Shown one piece after another: positions 1 through 9,745 of a stretch of 64,000 nt of DNA; positions within the stretch are counted from its first letter, which is position 1; each line of letters begins with the position of its first letter. The position numbers and the translations under genes were made by a program. Where the stretch lies: positions 216,729,290 through 216,793,289 of the forward strand of contig CM060990.1 in NCBI GenBank assembly GCA_030765065.1, read 5' to 3'. The notes below the pieces were generated by a model. That model was not told the origin of the DNA. It saw nothing but the letters and a program-made list of their open reading frames with translations, and ran no database searches. Origin of the DNA: Deroplatys truncata. Its lineage: Eukaryota; Arthropoda; Insecta; Mantodea; Mantidae.

Positions 1-182
1 ACAACACTGTGTAGTAGTTTATACCTCCTTAACATGCTTATCATATCCACACGGTGAGCGTAAATATGATACGGATGCAGGAAAGTTGATGTTACACATT
101 CCTCTCGTTTGCCTTCTTCTCGTGGTCTATCAGTATATGCGCATAATAAGCTATTAAAAGTATAGAAGGCTGACATTTTGAC

Positions 183-506
183 TTAAAATTCTAAGGCATA
201 TATGTTTCTGCTTAGTGTATATAGAAGGTGTTTAATATGAGATTTCCACTTTAAGTTATTCTGCATCCATAAGCCTAAAAAATTTGTTTCATTTTTGTAT
301 GAAATTATTTTATTCTTTAATTTTACTTCGGGGATATTAATATTATTAATTACCCTATCAGCAATATGAAATTTAAGACAAACTGCTTTATGAGTGTTTA
401 AAACCAGGTTGCTGTTAGCTATCCATATCAAATCTTTACTAGTCTGACTTAATGCATTATTTAAAATTTCATTACTGTTATCTGTTAGTAAATTAGTATC
501 ATCACA
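183..506 (-). pseudogene. Non-LTR RT fragment, palm/thumb piece of a second LINE
   Basis: Read on the minus strand, this piece opens with CDDTNLL, which fits the end of a (Y/F)xDD reverse-transcriptase active site. It continues with NLVLNTHKAVCLKF and TNFLGLWMQNNLKWKSHI, the thumb region typical of CR1/Jockey-like LINE reverse transcriptases, and stops at about 183. The same motifs occur a second time immediately upstream on this strand (KIKFLGIWVDSNLEW in the neighbouring element) with clearly different sequence, so this is not a continuation of that gene but part of another LINE copy. There is no endonuclease and no 5' half. It is an inactive relic; the family assignment within CR1/Jockey is uncertain. 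Confidence 0.7.
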
Positions 507-2941
507 TGTTTGTGATAATTTTTAGATAGTACATCAATGTGGATTCCCCATTCAAGGTTACTATCAACCCAGATTCCAAGAAATTTAATTTTATTAGACA
601 TTGTTATTAATTCATTTTGTAAATAAACTTTGGCAAAATTTAAGTTTTTGTTAACTTTATCATAGAATCCTAAGGCAACACTTTTATTTTTATTAAGGAC
701 TAGTCTGTTGTTACTAAACCAATTTACTGCATAATCTGTTGCCATATAGATGTTTACTTTAAGTTCTTGTTTATCTTTACTAGAAATTAAAAGGCTTGTG
801 TCATCTGCAAAAGGAGTAAATTTAGTGTTAGGGAAGTCATTTATGGCCAAGTCATTAATATACAGTAAAAATAGCAAGGGGCCCAGTATCGAGCCCTGAG
901 GTACTTCATATTTAACATTTTCCAAATCAGAACGTGAAGCTTTAATTCCTTTTGAATTTCTTATTTCAGATTCAATTTCAGTTAGGTGTTTTCTATTGCT
1001 AAGATATATTCAAACCACTTTAATGGAATTCCCCTTATACCATAATTGCAAATTTGAAAATTAATATATCATGGTCAACCAGGTCAAAAGCTTTAGATTG
1101 GTCAAGAAATAATCCCAAGCGCTGTTTTCCTGCATCTAGAATTTTATACACTTCTTTAATAATGTTCTGCATTGCAGAATTTGTAGATTTGCCTTGCTGA
1201 AACCCATATTGGGCTTTTGATATAACATTATATTTACTTAAAAATGATGTTACCCTATTGTACACTACCCTTTCAATTACTTTGGGAAAAACTGAAGAAA
1301 TAGAAATAGGCCTAAAGTTTTCTAGCTCGGATTTTGAACCCTTTTTGTGTAGCATTTTAGCTTTAGAGACCTTCAAACTCTGAGGGAAGCACCCTTCTTT
1401 TAGAGATAAGTTAATTATGTGACACAAAGGTTTTACCAGATGTAAGGAACATTTTTTGATTAACAAATTTGAAAACTTATCAAGACCTGAAGACTTTTTG
1501 GGTTTCATGCTTTTAATTATAGTGAGCAATTCAACTTCAGTTGATGGTAAAAAAATACAGATTCATGAATAACATTTCTTTGGTCACCTGACAGAGGATT
1601 ATTACTAAACTTTCCCTTTTTTTCCTAATGTTATTATTGGCAACAGTTGAAAAATATTGATTGAACTCATGAGCTAATAATAGAGGATGTGACACCAATC
1701 TACCATTTATATTTATGCTAAAGTTCCTATATTTCCTTTTATGATCCTTGGATACATGCTTAATACTGTTCCATATAGTTTTAGATTTGTCTATAGAGTT
1801 AATCACTAGATTCCCATTATAAAGCTTTTTTGCCATTCGCGTTACTCTGTTATATATTTTTTTGCAATTTATGTAATATTGTTTTAAGTTATCAGAGACA
1901 CAATTTTCTTTGGTTAATTTACTTAGGAAATGTAACTTGTTACTTGATACCTGAATACCCTTAATAATCCATTTGGCCTTTTTATTTGTATTTTCTTTCA
2001 TTGTTTTAATAGGTATGGCTTTCGTCAACATTACTTGGAAATTGAAACATGTCTGCCCAATTTTCATTGGAGAGCAAGTAATTAAAATACTTAATATTAT
2101 CTTCACTGTAAATTCTACACTTCTTAAATTTTGATTGGATACTAGGAATTTTGATGTTATTGGATTTTATTGTAAATTTTTGGCCATAGTGGTCCGAGAT
2201 ACCTGTTTCTAAATTGTCAATGTCATAGTTAAAATCATTATTGTTCAAGATTAGCTGGTCTATAGTACTTTTTGACTTTTGAGCTACTCTAGTAGGAGAG
2301 TTCACAACTGCTTTTAACCCAAATGTGCTTAGTAAATCCATAGTAATTTTTTTACCCTGATTTTCCTCCATAAAATTTATGTTAAGGTCACCTACTATGA
2401 TTACACTTCTTTCATTTTATAAAAATGATTTAGTATGATCTCTAATTTCTTAATGAACTCATTTATGTCACTACTGGGGTTTCTATACAAACAAATTAGT
2501 ATAATCTTATTATCACTTAGTTCAACTATACTTCCTTCAAAGACCTCATCACACATTACAGTATCAAAAGTGTATATAGGTTTTGCCATAATACATAATA
2601 TTTTCTTTTACAAAAATACAGGAACCACCATTATTTTTAATTTTTCTGCAATAAGAACTTTCCCTTATATACCCATGTAAATTTAACATTTCAATTTGGT
2701 TATCTTTTAGCCAGTGTTCAGTTAGTGTTATTATGTCAACATCCTGTAGTTTACCATTTATCAATACCTCCAAACTAGTATGCTTATTTCTAATACTTTG
2801 AACATTTTGATGAAATATTGTAAGCGAATTCGACAAACACTTTTTAGCTGACTGCCCATTTGCTCCATTCAACTTTACATTGACAATCCCTCCATCAAGC
2901 TTGGCCCCTGAATTGCTTTCACTTGAGTTTACATCCACCAT
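507..2941 (-). pseudogene. LINE ORF2 relic: AP endonuclease plus reverse transcriptase (CR1/Jockey-like)
   Basis: A non-LTR retrotransposon ORF2, which nicks the target and reverse-transcribes the element RNA. The start at 2941 (MVDVNSSES) lies a few bases after the ORF1 stop at 2950-2952. Endonuclease motifs follow in order: FHQNVQSIRNK, LTEHWL, CLYRNPSSD, STIDQLILN and the catalytic SDH in GISDHYGQ (2941 to about 2010). A linker runs to about 1537. The RT then shows KSSGLDKF, ENFRPISI, AQYGFQQGKST, LFLDQSKAFD (1529-1035), VPQGSILGPLLFLLYIND and the catalytic FADD near 811-800. At least four frame changes (near 2580, 2390, 2050-2100, 1530 and 930) break it. It is cut off at about 506, where a different LINE begins, so its natural 3' end is missing. 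Confidence 0.88.
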
Positions 2942-2949
2942 TTGAGTTC

Positions 2950-3447
2950 CTAGTTTTCATTACACAATGAGGATATAACATTATTTAACAGATTGCCAAA
3001 TTTGCTGGATCCCCTTCGATTGAGATGGACCCTATCCCTGGCAAAGTCATTATCCTGGAGCCATAAATTCCCATCAACCATTAGACAGTTCCTTCTAGCA
3101 CAAAGTTAATCCAGTTCACTGTTAATTCTTATAATTCTTCTGGCGGTAACATCACGACGGCGGAGAACACCACTTATAATGATTTTTACATCTGGCACCT
3201 GTGACCTAATGCTGCTTATCACATCCATAGTTTCCCCCATAATCTCCTCAGCCCTTACCCCAGGACATATGTTGTTTGTACCTGCATGAAGTACCACAAT
3301 TTCTGGCTTTTCTTCTTTTAATTCCATCCTTTCTATTTGATCTTGTATTTCCTGCAGCTGAATACCTGAGAAACAGCGCACCTTGTAGCCTTTTTCCCTG
3401 CACGCCTCGCCAGCGAATTTTAAAGTTGAATCACCCACTACAAGCAC
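2950..3447 (-). pseudogene. LINE ORF1 piece with SGNH-hydrolase (esterase) domain
   Basis: The minus-strand frame shows the SGNH esterase signature blocks: LVVGDSTLKF with the GDS nucleophile serine, VLHAGTNN corresponding to the block III Gx(N)N region, and, after one in-frame stop at 3106-3108, DRVHLNRRG carrying the DxxH catalytic pair. The frame then closes at 2950, a few bases before the ORF2 start. Esterase domains in ORF1 are established for CR1/L2-type LINEs and place this element in that group. Upstream of 3447 the frame stays open to about 3490 (KILPNKRK), then homology is lost, so the copy looks 5' truncated with no zinc-finger portion visible. Confidence 0.8.
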
Positions 3448-4081
3448 TTTCCTTTTGTTCGGTAGAATTTTAAAGTTGCCTAATTGTAATGTAATTTGGT
3501 TTCCTGTGGTTTACAAGAATAAACTGTTTGTAGCTACTTCAGCGGTGCAGATATGAAATTCTTGTCTCTCATAGTGCAGGTCAACTCTGATATGACAAGA
3601 AGCTCGGAAAATGCAGATGAATTAACACAAAGTACAAAAGAGTGGTCCAATACTTTGTAACCCATTACAATGGAAATATAATGATTTACAAAAGGAAAAG
3701 GACTCCTGGAATAATATACATTTCAAAAAGAAATAATTTTGTTCTAGCAAAAGAAATAAAATAACTGTCCCATATCCAGCAAGGAAAAAATACACTTTAA
3801 GCATACGTGAAAAACAATGCACAACTATTCATATATCTTTTCAGAATGAAAAGTGTGACACTGACTGAAAGAGGCAATATATTCTTAGATACATTACAGT
3901 TCAGCCTGTCCATAGGATTCGAATAAGAGATGGAACTAGAACTTGAAGATACTTAAAAGCTCTGCATTACACATTTGACATTGATAATAAAACTATTCCT
4001 ATGTGTAAACCTTTACGAACATGCTGTTTCAGATATTTTTGATAAGTCTGCCACAGATAAGAAAATAAGTGGTGGATTGTT

Positions 4082-4387
4082 GTGCCTGATGGATGTGGAC
4101 ATTATATGCCAATGAGTATGAGCTCAGATTATGAGGTACAGGATACGATTAGACTACATAATGCATCTCTTTCTAAAATGGAAAGCCCTGTAGCAGAATG
4201 CATATCAATAGTTTACCACGAAAATGAACTTAACGCATCAGAAATATACAACCTTTATATGGGAAGCAGTAAAGAAAGTGATGTTTTGGAGAATTTGATG
4301 ATACAAAGATTATTTGACAAAGAAATATTCAATAAATGGCCTGTAATGCGATCTCCAGTTAACATTCCAGTTAGATGCAAACTGTGA
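4082..4387 (+). CDS. Unrecognised 101-residue open frame
   Basis: An open frame of 101 residues with ordinary, non-repetitive composition (MPDGCGHYMPMSMSS at the start, ending PVNIPVRCKL). I recognise no family. The frame is open upstream of the ATG for a few codons (WWIVVPDGCGHY) before stops, so the ATG may not be a real start. The residue mix, with scattered Cys, Trp and acidic residues, is more protein-like than most frames in this AT-rich interval, so it could be a decayed exon or transposon piece. There is no splice or promoter evidence to choose. It could equally be chance. Confidence 0.2.
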   Translation: MPDGCGHYMPMSMSSDYEVQDTIRLHNASLSKMESPVAECISIVYHENELNASEIYNLYMGSSKESDVLENLMIQRLFDKEIFNKWPVMRSPVNIPVRCKL

Positions 4388-5061
4388 GTCGGGTCCAAGT
4401 TTTCGTATTACGAGCTCGGTTAATAGCTAACAGAGTGTTATTCTTAGCGATTAACTAACCAATAACTTGGGTAGCAGTTAGGGTGCTCATTTGGAAGCAT
4501 GGAGGTAGAGTATTAACTGTAAAGAGCGATAAACAGACCTTTTATGAATGAAATCAAGTCGTCATTTGCACAGAAGATATTTGACGTATAAATTCCCTTA
4601 GGAGTATGTGTGATTATACTGTATTTTAATGGACTTTAAGGTGAAATCATGGGCATAGACTATGTTGTGAATAGTTGTAATAACACCCAAAGTTCTGGGG
4701 ACACAAGTTTAAGTTTTCACTTGTACGCAACCACCATAGGATCTGCATGTTTTAAATCATTGCCATGCACTTCACATGTATTAATGTAACTTATAAGACT
4801 TAATTTAAGATGTGAAACATGATGCTTGCATACTTAGTAGTTTGTATGTCATTTTAATATTTAAACAGGTTTCACATTCAAAGCTTGGTGTCGCAGATAA
4901 GTAGATTAAGCTGTCCAAAGGGGAAGCTGGAAACCTTAAATATACAATAGGCTTTGTAGTAGTCATTTTACAGACGACTGTTACAAGTTGAAGCTGGGGA
5001 AGAAAATATAAAGTTAATAAGGGAAAATGCAGTCCCTTCTACATTCTAACGTTCACTTGTT

Positions 5062-5101
5062 AAAGAAAGAAAGAGAAGAAGAGGAGGAGGAGGAAGAAGA
5101 A
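5062..5101. repeat. Purine-only simple repeat (GAA/GGA)
   Basis: About 40 bases of almost pure purine on the plus strand, moving from AAAG/AAG units to GGA units and back to GAA. Confidence 0.9.
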
Positions 5102-5404
5102 TATGGTTAAACGAAGAATACTGATTAGGTAACCATTTGTGTTCTGCACCAGTTAGGTTAGGATGATATTCATGTAGACGGACACTAATACTGCAGTAAT
5201 TGTTAAGCATCCTATTAATAGCACATATTAATTGTAATCCTATTGCAAATATGAAACAGTAAAGCCTCTAACACATATTACAAACTTATCCTTTAGTACA
5301 AGAAGAATAATCTATGTGAAAATTTTAACCTTATAAATTGAATTATAATTCATTTTGAATCTTTCCTGAAATTCTGAAGCAGCCAGTCACAATACCAATT
5401 TATA

Positions 5405-6690
5405 AACAGTAGGGATGAAAAAGGCACATGGAAAACTATCGTCCAATTTCGTTGTGCTCAGTATTTTCAAAAATTATAGAAGGGTTATTCTTGGAACATC
5501 TCCAGAAATTTTTCAATAAATATGGTATTATTTCAGAATACCAATTTGATTTTTAGAAAACAAAATCAACAGTAAATGCAATACGATTGGGAAATGACTT
5601 AATAGTAAAATCCTTAAATAGAAAGAAAATTTTTTGATCGGTCAAAAACGTTAGACTGTGTTAACATTGATAAATTTATTGAAATTGTGAAAGGATATGG
5701 GATTAGGGGAGTTGCATTATAATCGTTAGAGAGCTATCTCAATAAAAGAGAACAATGCATAGAAATAAGTCATCTGGACAAAGGGAACATGAGAAAATTT
5801 AGGTCATCCTTTAAACAGGTGAAATATGAAGTAATTCAGGATTCTAAGTGGTGCTCTACTTATTCTTGTTATATATAAATAAAATATTTGGTAAGATACA
5901 AAAAGAAGGGGGATAGCAAAAGGATATGCAGATGACATAACAATAATAGTGAAAGAGAGTACTGAGGAAACACCAGAGAGAAAAGCTAATCAAGTATTAT
6001 CAGTAATAAATGGACTTGGCATGACGTTAAATACAGATAAAACAGAATGGATGCAAATGAGGCTGTGAGACAAAAGTGATTCAAGCATAAATTTAAAAAT
6101 AGGGAACAAAAGTATCAGACAGGTAACACACATACAAGCTTCCTCGGTTTAGTTATTGATAGAAATTTAAATTGGTGAATGCTTGTAGAAAAAATTACTA
6201 AAAAAGTAAACAACGGGATTTATGTCTTAAGACAAACTAGGCAGGTACTGGAACAGGACAGCATTACGTAAGTGTATTTTCCTTTCATTCACTCACACCT
6301 AACGTATGGACTTACACTATGGGGTGCAACTCAGAAAACCATAATTTCAAAACTATTTAAGCTACAGAAAAAAAGCCATAAGGATAATTAAAAAAATACA
6401 GATTAGAGAACGTTGTAAACTGCTTTTAAGAAACTAAATATACTTACTGTCCCTTGTTTATACATATATGAATGTATTAAATATGTAGTTAAGAACCATA
6501 AAGAGGAAAAAAATTAAATGTACACTCATATAACACCAGAAGGAGAATTAATTAATATAGAAATTGATTAAGAGCTTCATAAACAACAAATGTATAGAAA
6601 CTTGCGTTATTCTGCACTTAGACGGTCGTCATTGAGAGTGCGTATAAAAGCAAAAGGAAAGTGAATAAATTACCTTAAGAGTGAAGTATT
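5405..6690 (+). pseudogene. Decayed non-LTR reverse transcriptase, 5' truncated
   Basis: Translation of the plus strand gives ENYRPISLCSVFSKIIEG and KYGIISEYQFDF near 5430-5560 (RT finger region), GYADDITIIV near 5920-5955 (catalytic YADD), then TSFLGLVIDRNLNW, SHLTYGLTLWG and KLFKLQKKAIRIIKK (6100-6400) and LNILTVPCLYIYECI, which is the usual order of a CR1/Jockey-type RT palm, thumb and C-terminal region. Many stops and frame changes interrupt it and no endonuclease lies upstream. The end (about 6600-6690, YSALRRSSLRVRIKAKGK) is present again as short LINE pieces near 22,306 and 27,044. It is a dead copy; the clade below CR1/Jockey level is not resolved. Confidence 0.8.
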
Positions 6691-7122
6691 AATTTCTTTT
6701 ATTCGCCATTTGTAAAAAATGTTACATGGCATTGTCAGAACATAACGCTATTTACAATATATGATGATTGATGCAACTGAACATTTACAAGTTATGATGG
6801 TGTACTGTGATACAATAATTATTTTTACATACTTATTGATTACATGCACTTTTAAATTCTTCTATTGAATAGAATACATTTTCAGTTAGATATAACTTTG
6901 TTTCCTTTAGTTTTTGTTTATCTTCTAAATGTTTAATTCTGGAAGGCAAGTGGTTGCACAGTGATACTTTGCACAAGTTTCAGACTTTCTGCTCTTAGTT
7001 GGTCTTCAACAGTGATGGAGTAAGTAAGTTTATTATTGTCATTAGGTTCATACAGAACATCTGACATTGTCATGAGCTAATTACAGTATTTACATTGATT
7101 AACATTACAATATTTACAATCA
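6691..7122 (-). other. Probable LINE 3' untranslated sequence
   Basis: This lies directly downstream, on the minus strand, of the LINE C-terminal frame at 7123-7330. It is AT-rich with no open frame of note. Assignment as 3' UTR is inferred from position only. Confidence 0.35.
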
Positions 7123-7330
7123 TTAAGGAGTAGATAGGTTCCAGTCATCAATATTATACAAACATTTGTGAATGAGATACTTCTTTAGATTTCTTTTAAA
7201 ACAATTCTTTTTACAGGACTTAATTTCTAAGGGAAGCTTATTATAAAGTATACTACCTACAATATGTACTACAGATGTCACTCTGTCATTCTCTAGCTCT
7301 AACACAATGCTGGTAACATATAAATAACTA
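7123..7330 (-). pseudogene. LINE reverse transcriptase C-terminal tail
   Basis: The minus-strand frame ends with ILYNKLPLEIKSCKKN, FKRNLKKYLIHKC and LYNIDDW. The combination LYNKLPxEIK followed by FKxxLKKYL and a short aromatic tail is the conserved end of many Jockey/CR1-type LINE polyproteins. The preceding residues LELENDRVTSVVH are shared with short pieces near 22,645-22,712 and 26,955-27,018, showing the same family was dispersed locally. Only the last 60-70 codons are present. Confidence 0.7.
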
Positions 7331-7560
7331 ATGCCGCCAAAGCCGGTAAGATACTCAGCCTCAAGGTGTAGCTGAGGGATTGAGGGCCCTCAGCCTCAAT
7401 GCGTAGCCGAGGGATGTTTTTTAGAAGGAGAGGAGTGTAAGCCGCAGCTGCGAAATGATGACAGGGCGTAGCCGAGGGATCTGCGCGTCTAAAACTCGGT
7501 TATCCTGCATAATAGCGGCCCGTCTTCTGCTAGCAGCGTCCTGGGCGTGGCTTAAGGAGT
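7331..7560 (+). repeat. GC-rich dispersed block with reiterated GTAGCYGAGGGAT word
   Basis: A markedly more GC-rich block than its surroundings. The 13-base word GTAGCYGAGGGAT occurs at 7368, 7403 and 7468. The block is matched in reverse complement by 22,490-22,640 (same word family plus TTACCGGCTTTGGC), and its last part (GGCCCGTCTTCTGCTAGCAG) is matched by 22,045-22,100. Both copies lie next to the same LINE C-terminal piece. No coding function is visible. Confidence 0.65.
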
Positions 7561-7782
7561 TCGAACATTGCCAACTGTAGGAAATGAAGGCGCGGAAGAT
7601 AACAACATTGTAACACGAAATTTGCGGTGCGGCGCGGTTATTTCAAACACATACAATTTTTCATTGTTTGTTATATTACATTGAAGCACACTTATTGTAC
7701 AAAGTTAACCAAGCCTGCATGTTGATTCATACCCAGTGAAAGTGATTTTCTTTCCGGGCAAACACATTATTGCACATATGCG
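7561..7782. other. Unannotated spacer before the tandem array
   Basis: No gene, repeat copy or motif recognised. Confidence 0.4.
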
Positions 7783-8612
7783 TTATTACACAGAAGCAGT
7801 GGCAGCATTGTTGTCATTGTCCTTGAGCCACGAACACACATTGTTGTAAATTAGGTGAAATATTAGCAGCATAGGTTATTACACAGAAGCAGTGGCAGCA
7901 TTGTTGTCATTGTCCTTGAGCCAGAAACACACATTGTTGTAAATTAGGTGAAATATCAGGAGCATAGGTTATTACACAGAATCGGTGGCAGCATTGTTGT
8001 CATTGTCCATGAGCCACAAAACACACATTGTTTTATTAATATACTGCAATGAGGTGGCAATAGGAAAACTGGAGAAGGTGAAATATCAGGAGCATGCATT
8101 ATTACACAAGCGGTGGCAGCATTATTGTCATTGTCCATGAACCGCAAAACACACATTGTTGTATTAATGTACAGCAATGAGGTGGCAATGGGAAATCTGA
8201 TGAAGATGTGTAAATTAGGTGAAATATCAGGAGCATACGTTATTACACAAGCGGTGGCAGCATTGTTGTCATTGTCCATGAGCCACAAAACACACATTGT
8301 TGTATTAATGTACTGCAATGAGGTGACAATGGGAAATCTGATGAAGACCTGTAAATTAGGTGAAATATCAGGAGCATACGTATTACACAGAAGCGGTGGC
8401 AGCACTGTTGTCATTGTCCATGAGCCACAAAACACATTGTTGTATTAATGTACTGCAATGAGGTGGCAATGGGAAATATGATGACGTGTAAATTAGGTGA
8501 AATATCAGGAGCATACGTTATTACACAGAAGCGGTGGCAGCATTGTTGTCATTGTCTATGAGCCACAAAACACATTGTTGTATTAATGTACTGCAATGAG
8601 GTGGCAATATCC
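7783..8612 (+). repeat. Tandem array, seven units in short (93) and long (130-141) forms
   Basis: Seven repeats beginning TTATTACACAGAAGC(A/G)GTGG start near 7783, 7876, 7969, 8099, 8240, 8380 and 8518. The first two are about 93 bases; the later ones are 130-141 bases because they add a block containing TTAATGTACTGCAATGAGGT and GGGAAATCTGATGA. The long open frames over this stretch on both strands come from the periodicity and are not genes. Confidence 0.92.
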
Positions 8613-8614
8613 AT

Positions 8615-9430
8615 ACTGTTTCCATGACATCGTGAGAAACAATTGAAATCGATAAGACTTTAAAAGAATGACAGGTATTGAAAAATTCTAATCTTTGATA
8701 ACGGATATCTCAGAAATGGGTTCTGCCACAGAAAACATTTTAAGTGAATTGTGTGTTTTAAAGAGATCTACATTTTTTGTGTGGCATCTATATTTTCGTC
8801 TATCGCTAACGTTTACCAATTATACAAGATTATACAAAACTCCTGCCGAATGAAGAGGACTTCACAGGCTATTTCCAGAGAATTCAGGATATAAATTTTA
8901 TTTTTCTTAAAGTTCCATTTGTACTCTTGCCTTTAACCATATTGGTCTTATCGGCGGCCTTTTCTGTGGAACTTATTGCCTAAAGCAATGGTGTTAACTC
9001 GTATTCGTTTGTCGTTGGGTTTCTTGCACTTTTGGTTTTTTTAATCATTAAATCACACACACACACACACACATTCACACTCTCATTCATACTTCCAAAT
9101 TCTGGGGGAGGATAACGAATAATCTTGGCTAGAGAAAAATTGCCACCCTCAGCCGGGAATCGAACCAGCGACCCTTGGTGCAGAAAGCAGGTGCTCCAAA
9201 GACTGAACTACGGAGCCAGTCACATTTTATTTGTCATGTAAATATCTTTAATATATGATATTTTAATAAAAATTGTTAGAGTCATTTCTCAAAGAATTAA
9301 AAGTTTTCGAAAAATGCTGCATGTAAAGGGTAGTTGGGGAAGGAGATTTTCTTGAAAACTCTTCGTGTCGAATCTTTGGAAGGTACTGAACCTAAATACC
9401 AGTTCTGGTATTTATCCGACTTTTCTATTT
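8615..9430 (+). repeat. Dispersed repeat copy A, interrupted by a SINE
   Basis: 8615-8903 and 9224-9430 together match 21,357-21,779 in the same orientation (shared landmarks AACGGATATCTCAGAAA, TTTTAAAGAGATCTACA, CATTTTATTTGTCATGTAAAT, GGTATTTATCCGACTTTTC). Copy B is uninterrupted, so copy A carries an insertion of about 320 bases at 8904-9223. No coding content. Confidence 0.85.
8904..9223 (-). mobile_element. tRNA-derived SINE with ATTTTATTT target duplication
   Basis: Read on the minus strand the element starts near 9220 with a tRNA-like head: GGCTCCGTAGTTCAG then TTTGGAGCACC (A-box region) and GCTGGTTCGATTCCCGG (B box). It continues through a body with a (CA/GT)n run at 9053-9073 to about 8904. 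ATTTTATTT flanks it at 8895-8903 and 9224-9232. The paralogous sequence at 21,640 has the same site with no insertion, which fixes both boundaries. RNA polymerase III transcription from the internal boxes is the expected mode for such elements. Confidence 0.82.
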
Positions 9431-9745
9431 TGCTTTCTTTAGATTTACGGGACCTCAAAACATATAGTTGTAGCGAAAGCTCGGTATCGAATTTTTGGAT
9501 GGAATTCAATACCTTCTCTACCTACTAGGTACGTGATAGAGAAAGTAAAAAACTTGAGTAAGAATAATTTGTATACCCAGTAATAAACGATAGAGGGTAG
9601 AGAAAGGCATATGAATGTAGCACATCAGATTTTTACAGTAAGTACACGAAACATTGCATTCCACCCACAAATTCGATACCAAGATTTCACCTAAAATACA
9701 TGTTTTGAAAGACCTTAAATAAAAAAAAGAAAGCATGTTTAAAAA
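9427..9745. repeat. Imperfect fold-back (inverted repeat about 90 bp arms)
   Basis: The arms 9427-9516 and 9650-9745 are imperfect reverse complements (for example TCGGTATCGAATTTTTGGAT against the sequence ATTCGATACCAAGA, and CAAAACATATAG against ATACATGTTTTGA), separated by a loop of about 130 bases. Identity by eye is near 75 percent. This could be a small MITE or a fold-back formed by two opposed repeat copies. Confidence 0.6.

Larger units (their letters stand above)
3500..5404. other. AT-rich interval without a recognised gene
   Basis: Apart from the orphan reading frame at 4082-4387 and the purine-rich simple repeat at 5062-5101, I see no motif, repeat copy or coding homology here. Short frames on both strands are consistent with chance in AT-rich DNA. 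Confidence 0.5.

Noticed and set aside
8113..8448. Long open frames on both strands (111 and 159 codons)
   Set aside because: They lie in the tandem array; the protein sequence is itself repetitive and follows the DNA period.
9140..9220. Possible tRNA gene on the minus strand
   Set aside because: It is the head of a SINE with target duplication and an empty paralogous site.
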